From Gammaproteobacteria bacterium (GTDB lineage Bacteria > Pseudomonadota > Gammaproteobacteria > Enterobacterales > Psychrobiaceae): 54,946 bases of DNA. Positions 9,050 through 19,885 of this stretch are shown here, piece by piece. Where the stretch lies: positions 1-54,946 of the forward strand of contig JABSRT010000028.1 of NCBI GenBank assembly GCA_013214945.1, in the 5' to 3' direction. The notes beneath the pieces were generated by a model. The model did not search any database and had not been told where the DNA came from. It worked only from the letters and a program-made list of their open reading frames with translations. Made by a program: the position numbers and the translations under genes. Position 1 is the stretch's first letter. Each line of letters starts with the position of its first letter.

Positions 9050-9853
9050 ATGCATCCGATGCTAAATATTGCAGTTCGGGCAGCTCGTAGCGCAGGCAAG
9101 ATCATTATGCAGGCTACAGAGCAGCTAGACAAAGTTCAGGTAGAACAAAAAGGTTCAAACGATTTCGTAACTAATGTCGATCAAGAGGCTGAGCGCGCGA
9201 TTATTGAAGTCATTGCTAAAGCATACCCTCATCACGGTTTTATCTGTGAAGAAAGCGGTAAATCTGGCAACGCAGACAGTGAATACCAATGGATTGTCGA
9301 TCCACTTGATGGCACGACTAACTTCATTAAAGGCATCCCTCATTTCGCTGTTTCTATTGCCTTACAGGTTAATGGCAAAACTGAACAAGCTGTTGTGTTT
9401 GATCCAGTTCGTGACGAGCTATTCACCGCCACTAAAGGTGCTGGTTCACAACTAAATAATTACCGTACCCGTTCAACTAAAGCCAAAGATTTAAAAGGCA
9501 CTATCGTTGCAACTGGTTTCCCGTTCAAATTAAAACACTTCAAAGATGCTTATTTAACAATCTTCTCTGACATGTTTGACGATACTGCTGATATGCGTCG
9601 TAGTGGTTCAGCTGCATTAGACCTTGCTTATGTTGCTGCTGGTCGTGTTGACGGTTTCTGGGAAATTGGCCTAAAGCCATGGGAAACTGCAGCCGGTGAA
9701 TTACTGGTTAAAGAGTCTGGCGCTATTGTTACTGACTTTACGGGTGGCCACGGTTACGTAAAATCAGGCAACGTTGTTGCTGGTAACCCTAAAGTAGTTA
9801 AGGCTCTGTTATCTAAGATCCGCCCTCATCTAACACCTGCGCTTTCTCGTTAA
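9050..9853 (+). CDS. suhB: Inositol-1-monophosphatase family protein SuhB
   Basis: Inositol monophosphatase-fold protein (267 aa), which in E. coli also acts with NusA/B/E/G in rRNA transcription antitermination. The Mg-binding signature WIVDPLDGTTNF (residues 81-92, Asp84 and Asp87) and Glu67/Glu68 are present. The second motif reads KPWETAAG, so the usual metal-ligand aspartate at position 212 is glutamate here (codon GAA at 9683-9685). The fold and the remaining ligands are otherwise intact. The start follows AAAGGT and gives the conserved MHPMLNIAVRAAR. A strong terminator follows at 9881, so it is monocistronic. Confidence 0.96.
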   Translation: MHPMLNIAVRAARSAGKIIMQATEQLDKVQVEQKGSNDFVTNVDQEAERAIIEVIAKAYPHHGFICEESGKSGNADSEYQWIVDPLDGTTNFIKGIPHFAVSIALQVNGKTEQAVVFDPVRDELFTATKGAGSQLNNYRTRSTKAKDLKGTIVATGFPFKLKHFKDAYLTIFSDMFDDTADMRRSGSAALDLAYVAAGRVDGFWEIGLKPWETAAGELLVKESGAIVTDFTGGHGYVKSGNVVAGNPKVVKALLSKIRPHLTPALSR

Positions 9854-9880
9854 GCTCTCAGGCCGCTAGATAAATAAAAA

Positions 9881-9909
9881 GCCGATGCAGCAATGCATCG
9901 GCTTTTTTT
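9881..9909 (+). terminator. suhB intrinsic terminator
   Basis: GCCGATGCA (9881-9889) pairs perfectly with TGCATCGGC (9894-9902) around GCAA, followed by seven T. It begins 28 nt after the suhB stop. Confidence 0.93.
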
Positions 9910-9919
9910 ATGTTCAGGA

Positions 9920-10296
9920 TGAAAGGTATATCGCGGTGCCAAGGCAGGAAATTAGTTCCAGACATTTCCTAAGTACCGTCTTCCATGGCGGCAATGGCAA
10001 CGAGCGATGATGTTTACGACTAAAAAACACCCGAACAATATCCATTTTTGCACTTTAATTTAAGCCCGGGTGGCAAACTGTTAACATACCACCAAGTGGA
10101 CTGTTCAAATAACAAACAACGCAATAGTCAGTGCTCATCAAGCTGCTACCAGCCTTTAAAAATACTTAACACAATCATCTTGTATATACAACAAAACACA
10201 AACCAAATATAATCCTACAAATCAACAAGTAACGTAATTGTTATTTTTTTTCATAACAAAGCGCCATACATTAGCTGTTTCGGGTCTAAAAAAGAG
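9920..10296. other. Intergenic region before the his promoter
   Basis: About 375 bp without a credible ORF or strong hairpin. A TATAAT occurs at 10208-10213 but has no well-spaced -35 element. The stretch is AT-rich toward the his promoter, which could serve as an UP-element. I see nothing else in it. Confidence 0.4.
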
Positions 10297-10325
10297 TTGC
10301 AATTAAATCAGCGGTAACTTAATGT
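10297..10325 (+). promoter_or_regulatory. Probable his operon promoter
   Basis: TTGCAA (10297-10302) and TAATGT (10320-10325) have 17-bp spacing. The predicted transcription start, near 10332, is about 38 nt before the hisL ATG, which suits a leader-peptide attenuator. Confidence 0.6.
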
Positions 10326-10369
10326 ACGCACCTATAAACGCAACGCTATCTAACAAGGTCATTACATTA

Positions 10370-10417
10370 ATGAACAACTTCCTTCACCATCACCGCCATT
10401 TACATATTATCCGGTAA
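10370..10417 (+). CDS. hisL: his operon leader peptide
   Basis: A 15-codon ORF encoding MNNFLHHHRHLHIIR. Five of the seven codons from the sixth to the twelfth are histidine (three in a row, then His-Arg-His-Leu-His order), and the ORF ends in TAA at 10415-10417. AAGG at 10355-10358 can act as its ribosome site. The attenuator hairpins start 17 nt after the stop codon. The His run is shorter and more interrupted than the seven consecutive His codons of E. coli hisL. The function, ribosome stalling when charged tRNA-His is scarce, follows from the established his attenuation mechanism. Confidence 0.93.
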   Translation: MNNFLHHHRHLHIIR

Positions 10418-10435
10418 CTTTCAGGAAGTTTAGCG

Positions 10436-10511
10436 CTGGAAGTTTACAAATATCTTCCAGGCGGTTTTGCATACTACAATCAAACCTCTGGAAGAACCCA
10501 GAGGTTTTTTT
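10436..10511 (+). terminator. his attenuator with alternative hairpins
   Basis: Segment 1, CTGGAAG (10436-10442), can pair with segment 2, CTTCCAG (10454-10460). Segment 2 can instead pair with segment 3, an identical CTGGAAG at 10488-10494. Segment 3 overlaps the left arm of the terminator, AAACCTCTGG (10482-10491), whose right arm is CCAGAGGTTT (10498-10507), followed by a T-run to 10511. Pairing 1:2 therefore permits termination and pairing 2:3 prevents it. This is the classical logic coupled to translation of hisL. Confidence 0.92.
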
Positions 10512-10579
10512 ATGTTCAGGACGAACTTAATGCTGCTCAATCAGGATGAAGATAAGCAGCGATTTTAGGAGCAAAACAA

Positions 10580-11476
10580 GTGTCAACAAATCAAAGATTA
10601 AGAATCGCAATTCAAAAGAAAGGTCGTTTGTCAGATGAGTCAAAAAAATTACTCAAAGGCGGCGGCATCAAATTTAATACTAACTCACAGCGTTTAATTG
10701 CTCACGCCACTAATTTACCAATCGATTTATTACTTGTACGTGATGATGACATCCCGACTCTTATTATGGATGGCGTAGTTGATTTGGGCATTATCGGCGA
10801 AAATGAATTAGAAGAAATTTTTCTAGAACGCCAACAGTCTAACGCTCCGAGCGAGTATAAAACCTTAAAGCGTCTAGACTTTGGTGGTTGTCGCTTGTCA
10901 TTAGCACTGCCAACTGAAATTGAATACACTGGCGTACAACAATTTTCAGGTATGCGCATTGCAACCTCTTACCCGCACTTGCTTAAGCGTTACTTAGACT
11001 CAGAAAATGTTAACTTCACAAGCTGTACCTTAAAAGGTTCGGTTGAAGTTGCTCCGCGAGCAGGCATTGCCGATGCCATTTGTGATTTAGTGTCAACGGG
11101 TGCAACCCTTGAAGCCAATGGTTTAACCGAAGCGCAAATATTCTTTCGCAGCCAAGCGGTATTAATTCAATCAGCTACCACGCTGAGCGATGAAAAGCAG
11201 AAATTATTAGATATCTTGCTAACACGTTTTAACGGCGTAATCCAAGCGCGTGAATCTAAGTACATTATGTTGCACGCACCTAAAGCCAATTTAGACAAAA
11301 TTATTAGCTTATTACCTGGCGCTGAAAACCCAACTATTTTACCACTAGCTGATGCCGACAAAGTAGTCGTACACGCGGTTAGCAGTGAAACTCTGTTTTG
11401 GGAAACCATGGAAGAGTTAAAAACGCTAGGGGCCAGCTCAATCCTAGTAATGCCAATTGAAAAAATGTTGGGGTAA
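10580..11476 (+). CDS. hisG: ATP phosphoribosyltransferase (long form)
   Basis: First enzyme of histidine synthesis, joining ATP and PRPP, and the step feedback-inhibited by histidine. At 298 aa it is the long HisG form that carries its own C-terminal ACT-like regulatory domain (about residues 225-298, including [14 protein letters not shown]) and needs no HisZ. The N-terminal halves are the periplasmic-binding-like catalytic lobes ([28 protein letters not shown]). The start is GTG at 10580, with TAGGAG (10566-10571) eight bases upstream. It is the first structural gene behind the attenuator. Confidence 0.98.
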   Translation: MSTNQRLRIAIQKKGRLSDESKKLLKGGGIKFNTNSQRLIAHATNLPIDLLLVRDDDIPTLIMDGVVDLGIIGENELEEIFLERQQSNAPSEYKTLKRLDFGGCRLSLALPTEIEYTGVQQFSGMRIATSYPHLLKRYLDSENVNFTSCTLKGSVEVAPRAGIADAICDLVSTGATLEANGLTEAQIFFRSQAVLIQSATTLSDEKQKLLDILLTRFNGVIQARESKYIMLHAPKANLDKIISLLPGAENPTILPLADADKVVVHAVSSETLFWETMEELKTLGASSILVMPIEKMLG

Positions 11477-11479
11477 GAC

Positions 11480-12769
11480 ATGTTAAAACTCATATGGTCA
11501 GCACTTAGCGAACAAGAAAGACAGCAACAGCTGCAGCGCCCTGCCCTTGAAGATTCGGCGATGTTACATCAGCAAGTCGTCAATATTATCGACCAGGTAA
11601 AAAGCAACGGCGATGAGGCTTTGCGCGACCTAGCCCAGCGTTTCGATAACATCGAGATCACCGACATTGCCGTAACACCGGCGCAAATTTCTGCCGCATG
11701 TGACAATGTATCAGATGAGTTAAAACAAGCCTTAGCCATTGCTAAAGCCAATATTGAAAAATTTCACACTGCCCAGGTGGCAACACCAATTGCAGTTGAA
11801 ACAAGCCCTGGCGTAAAATGTGAGCTACGCACTCAAGCATTACAAAGTGTTGGCTTATATGCGCCAGGTGGTACTGCACCATTACCATCTACGGTCTTAA
11901 TGACCGCAGTACCAGCCCAAATTGCCGGTTGTGGTCGAGTTATTTTATGCTCACCACCTCCGATCTCTGACGTCATTCTATATACCGCACAATTGTGTGG
12001 TGTTGACACTATTTATCAAGTCGGTGGCGCTCAAGCTATCGCGGCCATGGCTTTTGGTAGCGAATCGATCACTAAAGTTGATAAGATTTTTGGCCCAGGT
12101 AATAAGTACGTGACCGAAGCTAAAAAACAAGTCGCGATGGTTACCGACGGCGCAGCTATCGATATGCCAGCTGGTCCATCAGAAGTATTAGTGATTGCAG
12201 ACGCTGCGGCCAACCCGGCATTTATTGCCGCTGATTTACTATCGCAAGCTGAACACGGCACTGATTCACAAACGATCTTGTTAACGCCTTGCGATGCGTT
12301 AGCTCAGCAAGTATCACAGCAGGTGACCGAGCAACTGGCCACTTTGCCGCGCAAAGAAATAGCTGCTCAAGCGGTTGCGCACAGCCGAATTTTTGTCACT
12401 AAAGATTTGGCCCAAGCGATCGACATTAGCAATAGTTATGCCCCTGAGCACTTAATTATTCAGACCGAGCAACCGCGCGATGTCTTAGCATCTATTTACG
12501 CTGCAGGTTCGGTCTTTTTAGGCAAATGGAGCCCAGAGTCTGCAGGTGATTATGCCAGTGGCACCAACCACGTGTTGCCGACTTATGGTATGTGCAATAG
12601 CTATTCGAGCTTAAGCCTAGCCGATTTTACTCGCCGTTTTACGGTGCAAGAACTTAGCTATGACGGCCTTAATATCTTAGCCGCCAGCATTTGTCCGATT
12701 GCGATTGCCGAAGGCTTAGACGCGCACGCCCGCGCCGTGACGATTCGCTTAGAACAAGGAGCGAAATAA
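11480..12769 (+). CDS. hisD: Histidinol dehydrogenase
   Basis: Zn-dependent, NAD-linked enzyme that catalyses the last two oxidations, L-histidinol to L-histidine. It has 429 aa. The family signature region is visible as [17 protein letters not shown], followed by [14 protein letters not shown] and the Zn-site segment [12 protein letters not shown]. The C-terminal motif YAPEHLI and the SGTNHVLPT segment are conserved. It begins 3 nt after hisG and its stop overlaps the hisC start (TAATG). Confidence 0.98.
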   Translation: MLKLIWSALSEQERQQQLQRPALEDSAMLHQQVVNIIDQVKSNGDEALRDLAQRFDNIEITDIAVTPAQISAACDNVSDELKQALAIAKANIEKFHTAQVATPIAVETSPGVKCELRTQALQSVGLYAPGGTAPLPSTVLMTAVPAQIAGCGRVILCSPPPISDVILYTAQLCGVDTIYQVGGAQAIAAMAFGSESITKVDKIFGPGNKYVTEAKKQVAMVTDGAAIDMPAGPSEVLVIADAAANPAFIAADLLSQAEHGTDSQTILLTPCDALAQQVSQQVTEQLATLPRKEIAAQAVAHSRIFVTKDLAQAIDISNSYAPEHLIIQTEQPRDVLASIYAAGSVFLGKWSPESAGDYASGTNHVLPTYGMCNSYSSLSLADFTRRFTVQELSYDGLNILAASICPIAIAEGLDAHARAVTIRLEQGAK

Positions 12770-13848
12770 TGACTGATGTTGCTGATGTCACCGTCACTTT
12801 AGCTCAGCGTTTAGCGCGACCAGAATTATTGGCGATGACGCCTTATCAGTCGGCCCGCCGTATTGGCGGCAGCGGTGATGTGTGGCTAAATGCCAATGAG
12901 TCACCTTTTGCCAATACTGCACCGGCTTATAATCGCTACCCAGAGTTTCAACCGACTGAGTTAATTAATAACTACAGCCGCTATGCCAACGTGACGACCG
13001 ACCAAATTTTGGCTAGTCGCGGCGCCGACGAAGCGATTGAGCTATTAATCAGGACCTTTTGTGTATCTGGCCAAGACAGCATTAGCATTTGCACTCCAAC
13101 ATACGGAATGTATGCCATTAGCGCTGCTACCTGTAATGTTGCGGTAAATACCGTGCCTTTAATGGCCGACTGGCAGCTTGACCCGCAATTAGTTAATAAA
13201 CTAAACGGCTCAAAAATGGTGTTTATTTGTAATCCAAATAACCCAACTGGCTCAACGCTAACCCCTGCAGAACTCGAACCTATCGTTAGCGCGCTGAGTG
13301 AGCAATGCCTAGTCGTCGTTGACGAAGCTTACATTGAGTTTTCACCACATTTAACCATGGCTGGTTTAATTGAGAAGTACGATAATCTTGTTATCTTAAG
13401 AACGTTATCTAAAGCCTTCGCGCTAGCAGGATTACGCTGTGGTTTTATGCTCGCAAATAGCGGTATTATAGACTTAGTCAAGAAAGTCATTGCACCTTAC
13501 CCTGTGCCTGCGCCTGTCGGCGAAATTGCAGGTCAAAGTTTGAGCATTGCAGGGATCGAGAAAATGACTAGCCAAGTCGCCGAACTCAATCAACTTGGTG
13601 CACACTTTAGTGGCGTAGTAGGTCAATTGTCAGGCGTTAGCGAGGTATATCACTCGGGTGCTAATTTTGTCTTAATACGCTTTGACAATGATCGCTGGTT
13701 TAAGGCGTTAGGTGAAGCAGGTATCGTAGTACGTAATCAGTCGAGTGTGAAAACATTAGAAAATTGTTTACGTTTTTCAATTGGCAGTAGCAGTGAAATG
13801 GAGCGATTAATAAGCCAATTAATCAACATTTCAATGGCCATTAAATAG
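12769..13848 (+). CDS. hisC: Histidinol-phosphate aminotransferase
   Basis: PLP enzyme converting imidazole-acetol phosphate to histidinol phosphate. It has 359 aa from the ATG at 12769, which overlaps the hisD stop by one base and has AAGGAG upstream. A longer in-frame extension inside hisD is not family-like. Motifs are [25 protein letters not shown] and the PLP lysine in [17 protein letters not shown]. Confidence 0.98.
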   Translation: MTDVADVTVTLAQRLARPELLAMTPYQSARRIGGSGDVWLNANESPFANTAPAYNRYPEFQPTELINNYSRYANVTTDQILASRGADEAIELLIRTFCVSGQDSISICTPTYGMYAISAATCNVAVNTVPLMADWQLDPQLVNKLNGSKMVFICNPNNPTGSTLTPAELEPIVSALSEQCLVVVDEAYIEFSPHLTMAGLIEKYDNLVILRTLSKAFALAGLRCGFMLANSGIIDLVKKVIAPYPVPAPVGEIAGQSLSIAGIEKMTSQVAELNQLGAHFSGVVGQLSGVSEVYHSGANFVLIRFDNDRWFKALGEAGIVVRNQSSVKTLENCLRFSIGSSSEMERLISQLINISMAIK

Positions 13849-13862
13849 AGATAATTAGAGAC

Positions 13863-14926
13863 ATGAGTAATAAAATTTTATTTATCGACCGCGATGGTAC
13901 GCTGGTTGAAGAGCCTGCCATCGACAAGCAATTAGACACCTTAGCTAAATTAGTGTTTGAACCAAATGTCATTCCAGTATTGCTGCAATTACAGCAAGCG
14001 GGCTACCAACTTGTGATGGTGTCTAACCAAGATGGTTTAGGTACCGACAGCTTCCCTCAGGCCGATTTTGATCTAGCACACGACAAAATGATGGACGTAT
14101 TCGCCAGTCAAGGCGTGGTGTTCCAAGATGTATTAATTTGCCCACATTTTGACGAAGACAACTGCAATTGCCGCAAACCAAAACTTGGTTTAGTGAAAGA
14201 TTACCTTCAGCAAGGCAAAGTCGATTTTACCACCAGCTTTGTGATTGGCGATCGCGATACCGACATTGGACTGGCAAATAACATGGGCCTTAAATCGCTG
14301 CGTTATGATCCTAAAACCTTAAACTGGAACGACATCGCACGCACTTTAACCACCCAGCCACGCATCGCAACAGTAGTCCGTAATACTAACGAAACTCAAA
14401 TTAGTGTCAGCGTTGATTTAGACCAGCAAGGTGGCAGCAGCATTAGCACCGGCATTGGTTTTTTCGATCACATGTTAGATCAAATTGCGACGCACGGCGG
14501 CTTTAAGCTTGATGTTGCGGTAACGGGTGATTTACACATCGACGACCACCACAGTGTTGAAGATACCGCGATTGCCCTTGGCACCGCGCTTAAAAAAGCC
14601 TTAGGTGATAAACGTGGCATCGGCCGATTTGGTTTTACCTTGCCGATGGATGAATGTTTATGCCAATGTGCTCTCGATTTATCGGGTCGTGGTTGGCTTG
14701 AGTTTGATGCGACATTTGCCAACGAACGCGTTGGTGAGCTAGCCACTGAAATGGTCCGACACTTTTTCCACTCATTAAGCAGCGCCATGGCCGCGACATT
14801 ACACTTGAGCGGTACAGGCCATAATAGCCACCACCTAGTTGAAGGCTTATTTAAAGTCTTTGGCCGTGCATTGCGCCAAGCAATCAAACTGCAAGGTAAT
14901 GAAATGCCAAGCAGCAAGGGCGTGTT

Positions 14927-14930
<4 letters not shown>
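13863..14930 (+). CDS. hisB: Bifunctional histidinol-phosphatase / imidazoleglycerol-phosphate dehydratase
   Basis: Fusion enzyme of 355 aa performing two non-consecutive steps. The N-terminal HAD phosphatase (about 1-165) has the nucleophile motif DRDGT (Asp9, Asp11), the zinc-site cysteines around [15 protein letters not shown] and GDRDTD. The C-terminal dehydratase (about 168-355) has the metal-binding [29 protein letters not shown] and [15 protein letters not shown] motifs. The fused form is typical of gammaproteobacteria. It overlaps hisH by 4 nt (ATGA). Confidence 0.98.
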
Positions 14931-17047
<2,117 letters not shown>

Positions 17048-17054
<7 letters not shown>

Positions 17055-17653
17055 ATATTGAACAACTAGACTGGGATAAAGTCAACCAACTGATGCCGGT
17101 CGTGGTGCAAGACGCCACTAACGGTAAAGTGCTAATGCTCGGTTACATGAACCGTGAAGCATTGACCAAAACCCTAGCGATTAAAAAAGTAACCTTCTAT
17201 TCACGCACTAAACAACGCTTATGGACCAAGGGTGAAAGCTCTGGCAACCACCTTGAGCTAACCGACATCAGTAAAGATTGTGATAACGATACTTTGCTTA
17301 TTATGGCTAAGCCAGTTGGCCCTACTTGCCACCTTGGCACCACCAGTTGTTTTGCCGATAGTGAAGGTTTTACCCTTGATTTTATCAGTCAGCTCGATGG
17401 CGTCATCAACCAACGTTACCTCAATCGCGATGACAAAAGCTATACCAGCTCATTGTTTGACAGCGGCGTAAAACGCATGGCTCAAAAGGTTGGTGAAGAA
17501 GGCGTTGAAGTGGCTTTAGCTGCGGCGACCGATGATCGTGCAGAATTAGTTAACGAATCATCAGATTTACTCTACCACTTATTAGTGCTGTTACGCGGTA
17601 AAGATGTGCCGCTAACTGAAGTGATTGAAAATCTTAAGCAACGCCATAAATAA
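17048..17653 (+). CDS. hisI: Bifunctional phosphoribosyl-AMP cyclohydrolase / phosphoribosyl-ATP pyrophosphatase
   Basis: Fused HisIE of 201 aa carrying out steps two and three of the pathway. The N-terminal cyclohydrolase (about 1-115) has [28 protein letters not shown] and the zinc ligands around DCDNDTLLI and CHLGTTSCF. The C-terminal MazG-like pyrophosphatase (about 120-201) has [18 protein letters not shown] and [13 protein letters not shown]. It is the last gene of the his operon. No classical U-tailed terminator follows, but a hairpin-forming tandem repeat does. Confidence 0.98.
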
Positions 17654-17667
17654 AGCGTGTCATTATG

Positions 17668-17801
17668 CCAGACTCACAGCCTTGAGCCATGAGTCTGGTA
17701 TAAGCAGTCATGATCTGTAAGTCTGGTATAAACAGTCTTGAACCATGAGTCTGTATAGACAGTCTTTAACCGTGATTCCCTATAGACAGTATTGAGCTAA
17801 C
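17668..17801 (+). repeat. 27-28 bp tandem repeat with hairpin downstream of hisIE
   Basis: Four and a half head-to-tail copies: 17677-17704, 17705-17732, 17733-17759, 17760-17786, and a partial from 17787. The common pattern is CAGTCTTGAACCATGAGTCT followed by GGTATAAA, with increasing divergence toward the right. The first copy forms a 9-bp hairpin, CCAGACTCA (17668-17676) with TGAGTCTGG (17690-17698), with no T-tract. It may serve as the 3' end of the his mRNA. The partial last copy touches the 3' end of the converging GNAT gene. Confidence 0.8.
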
Positions 17802-18843
17802 AAGTACTTTTATTCCCGTGTAAACGAGTTTTTAACGTCGAAAAATGATGTCTTGCTCGCTGTAAATTACCATGCACAGTCTGCTTATTACAGCCAATCA
17901 TCCGATACAAATTACGCTGCGATTGCATCCAATCTTTTTTATAATTGTCATCTCCGGTCAAAAAATCGATGCTACTTACCCGATCAACAGCGATCACCTG
18001 TTCGATTAACGCGGCCGTTAACACTGTGCCAACACTGGTTTTTCTATAACTGGTTCGATAGGCCAATTTAAAGATATAAGCCGTACCATTACTCACAAAC
18101 CATATTTGTGCAGCGACTGGCACTTCTTGGTGATAAATCAAGCCCAACCTTAATTCATCTTTTTTCCAAGCATCAATGACAATGGCATCGATAAAGGCAG
18201 GAAAAGGCTCTATTATTTTCCAACTGTCGTAATAAACGTGATGATAGTGCGCTAAATGTTTTTTTAACGATTGCAATGATTTCGGTGCAACGATTTTTAT
18301 TTGATAACCACCTAACTGTTCAAGCTTGCGCTGCTTTCTCTTGAGGGTATTGCGTAAAATACTCGGTCTGAGCGACCAATAATGATCTAAGTCTTTAATG
18401 TTATCGTGATACCAATTAACCGAATATGGATAAACAGCAGCACTAAAGCCGGTTGCCTCAAGGGCCTGCTGCCAAACCATTGCATCATTTTGATACAATG
18501 GAAAAAAATCAATCACATCAAATTTTTCGATCTCGGGCTTAGCCGCTAACATCGCAGCAACATGATCTTGATTAGATACAACTTGGTTGCCAGTCATTTT
18601 GAAATTTGGGCTGTAGTAATTGGTTAAACTGTTGAGAGTCTTCATGCCATGTACTTGACTGATCGCTAGCGGTAAAAAAAACTCCTTATTATGCTGTGAA
18701 AATACCAAGGTGGCGGGGGAAAAATTTTGATCACAAATGTGCTGTTCAAACCGCTTAACCCAATCAAGACGATTAAATAGTGATACGGTAGTTAGCTGGG
18801 CACAATTGGCTTCATTATTTGTTTCAAATAGTTGATAGTTCAC
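17797..18843 (-). CDS. BioF2-like/FemAB-like GNAT acyltransferase (gene 1)
   Basis: Predicted cytosolic acyl- or aminoacyl-transferase of the Acetyltransf_6 (BioF2-like GNAT) type, 348 aa. The C-terminal half shows the family pattern RLGLIYHQEVPVAAQIWFV, then LAYRTSYRKTSVGTVL and DFLTGDDNYKKDW. The start chosen is GTG at 18843, one base after the stop of the preceding gene, with AAGGA seven bases upstream. A GTG at 18867 would lengthen it by eight residues inside that gene. It is the third gene of a minus-strand operon with a PLP-fold protein and a second GNAT. The substrate is unknown. Relatives occur in surface-polysaccharide and peptidoglycan-type loci. Confidence 0.8.
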   Translation of the reverse strand: MNYQLFETNNEANCAQLTTVSLFNRLDWVKRFEQHICDQNFSPATLVFSQHNKEFFLPLAISQVHGMKTLNSLTNYYSPNFKMTGNQVVSNQDHVAAMLAAKPEIEKFDVIDFFPLYQNDAMVWQQALEATGFSAAVYPYSVNWYHDNIKDLDHYWSLRPSILRNTLKRKQRKLEQLGGYQIKIVAPKSLQSLKKHLAHYHHVYYDSWKIIEPFPAFIDAIVIDAWKKDELRLGLIYHQEVPVAAQIWFVSNGTAYIFKLAYRTSYRKTSVGTVLTAALIEQVIAVDRVSSIDFLTGDDNYKKDWMQSQRNLYRMIGCNKQTVHGNLQRARHHFSTLKTRLHGNKSTC

Positions 18844-18844
18844 T

Positions 18845-19885
18845 TTATTTCCTTGTGACGCCGTCACTTTTTTTCAATTTTTTTATTAAACCAATGCCTC
18901 GTTCAACCACCGGAAAGCGGTAACACGAACCGTTATACATTGAGCGCTGCTCAGTTGACCAATACAGCTGTTCCTTACTAGCATTGGTATAAAAATCAAT
19001 GTACTTGCTAACTTTTTCAATAAACAAATATTCAATTAATTTATAACGATTAACATTGCCTAATGAATAGCGGCTGTATTGCTCGTCAAAAGTTGTTTTA
19101 AGGATAATCAAAGTCTGTTGATTAAAGATGCACAGCCGAGAAGCCACTAAGTTATCGTCGATATAACTCTCGAACACTAACGCTTGCTGGTTATGCGAAA
19201 AAAGCTCAAGCAATGCCCCATAAAATTGGCCCTGAGTATTGGCCGGATGTATTGCGGTACCATTGCGCCCTTTCCACCCTTGGCTTTCTAACATGCCATA
19301 ACGGTCGACTGCAGCCGCAATTTCGTGCAGCTCAGTGGTTACTTTATTGCTTAAATTGATATTGCTTTTTACTAGTCGATTAAAGCTTTGAGCCATATCT
19401 TTACGCAGCCGTTTGGAACGGCTACGCCAATAGGTTTCAAAATCGTTTTCTAGTACTAACTTTATATTTTTAGCATGATGTTGTAACTGACTAATATTAT
19501 TAATTGCGCCATGATGTTCTTGTGGATCTAAACTTAATAAATCGAGCTTAATCGCTTGACCACCCAACGCACTAATTAGTCCGGCGCTGTTAAAGTCGAC
19601 CTCTGGGGCCAATAACAAAAAAGCAATTTGACTTTGGCTCGGCATATAGTTTTTCCAACAACCGAACCCTGTTTTTTGCAATAATAATATTGCCACCAGC
19701 TCAGAATCAACGTGACCAATAACAACGTCAATGTCCCCAGGGTAGTACTTAACTAAGGTCGATACAAACCGAGGATCTAACATCGGATTATGTGAATGAA
19801 ACTGCTGATACAACGTTTGCCATTGCTGCCATAATTGATCTGAACATTGTGCTATCGGAGTGACCTTCCAATTAACTCGCTTCAT
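18845..19885 (-). CDS. BioF2-like/FemAB-like GNAT acyltransferase (gene 2)
   Basis: Second protein of the same broad family, 346 aa, clearly divergent from its neighbour. The N-terminal half contains ETYWRSRSKRLRKDMAQSFN. The C-terminal GNAT half has LVASRLCIFNQQTLIILKTT, then EQYSRYSLGNVNRYKLIEYL and IDFYTNASKEQLYW. The start is ATG at 19885, preceded by AGGGGAA and lying inside the end of the PLP-fold gene (14-nt overlap). Two tandem GNATs of this type suggest two successive transfers, or a heterodimer, acting on one substrate. That is inference. No signal peptide or membrane segment is visible. Confidence 0.78.
   Translation of the reverse strand: MKRVNWKVTPIAQCSDQLWQQWQTLYQQFHSHNPMLDPRFVSTLVKYYPGDIDVVIGHVDSELVAILLLQKTGFGCWKNYMPSQSQIAFLLLAPEVDFNSAGLISALGGQAIKLDLLSLDPQEHHGAINNISQLQHHAKNIKLVLENDFETYWRSRSKRLRKDMAQSFNRLVKSNINLSNKVTTELHEIAAAVDRYGMLESQGWKGRNGTAIHPANTQGQFYGALLELFSHNQQALVFESYIDDNLVASRLCIFNQQTLIILKTTFDEQYSRYSLGNVNRYKLIEYLFIEKVSKYIDFYTNASKEQLYWSTEQRSMYNGSCYRFPVVERGIGLIKKLKKSDGVTRK

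Noticed and set aside
17677-17801. CRISPR array downstream of hisIE
   Set aside because: The repeats are head-to-tail, decaying and without spacers, and there are no cas genes.
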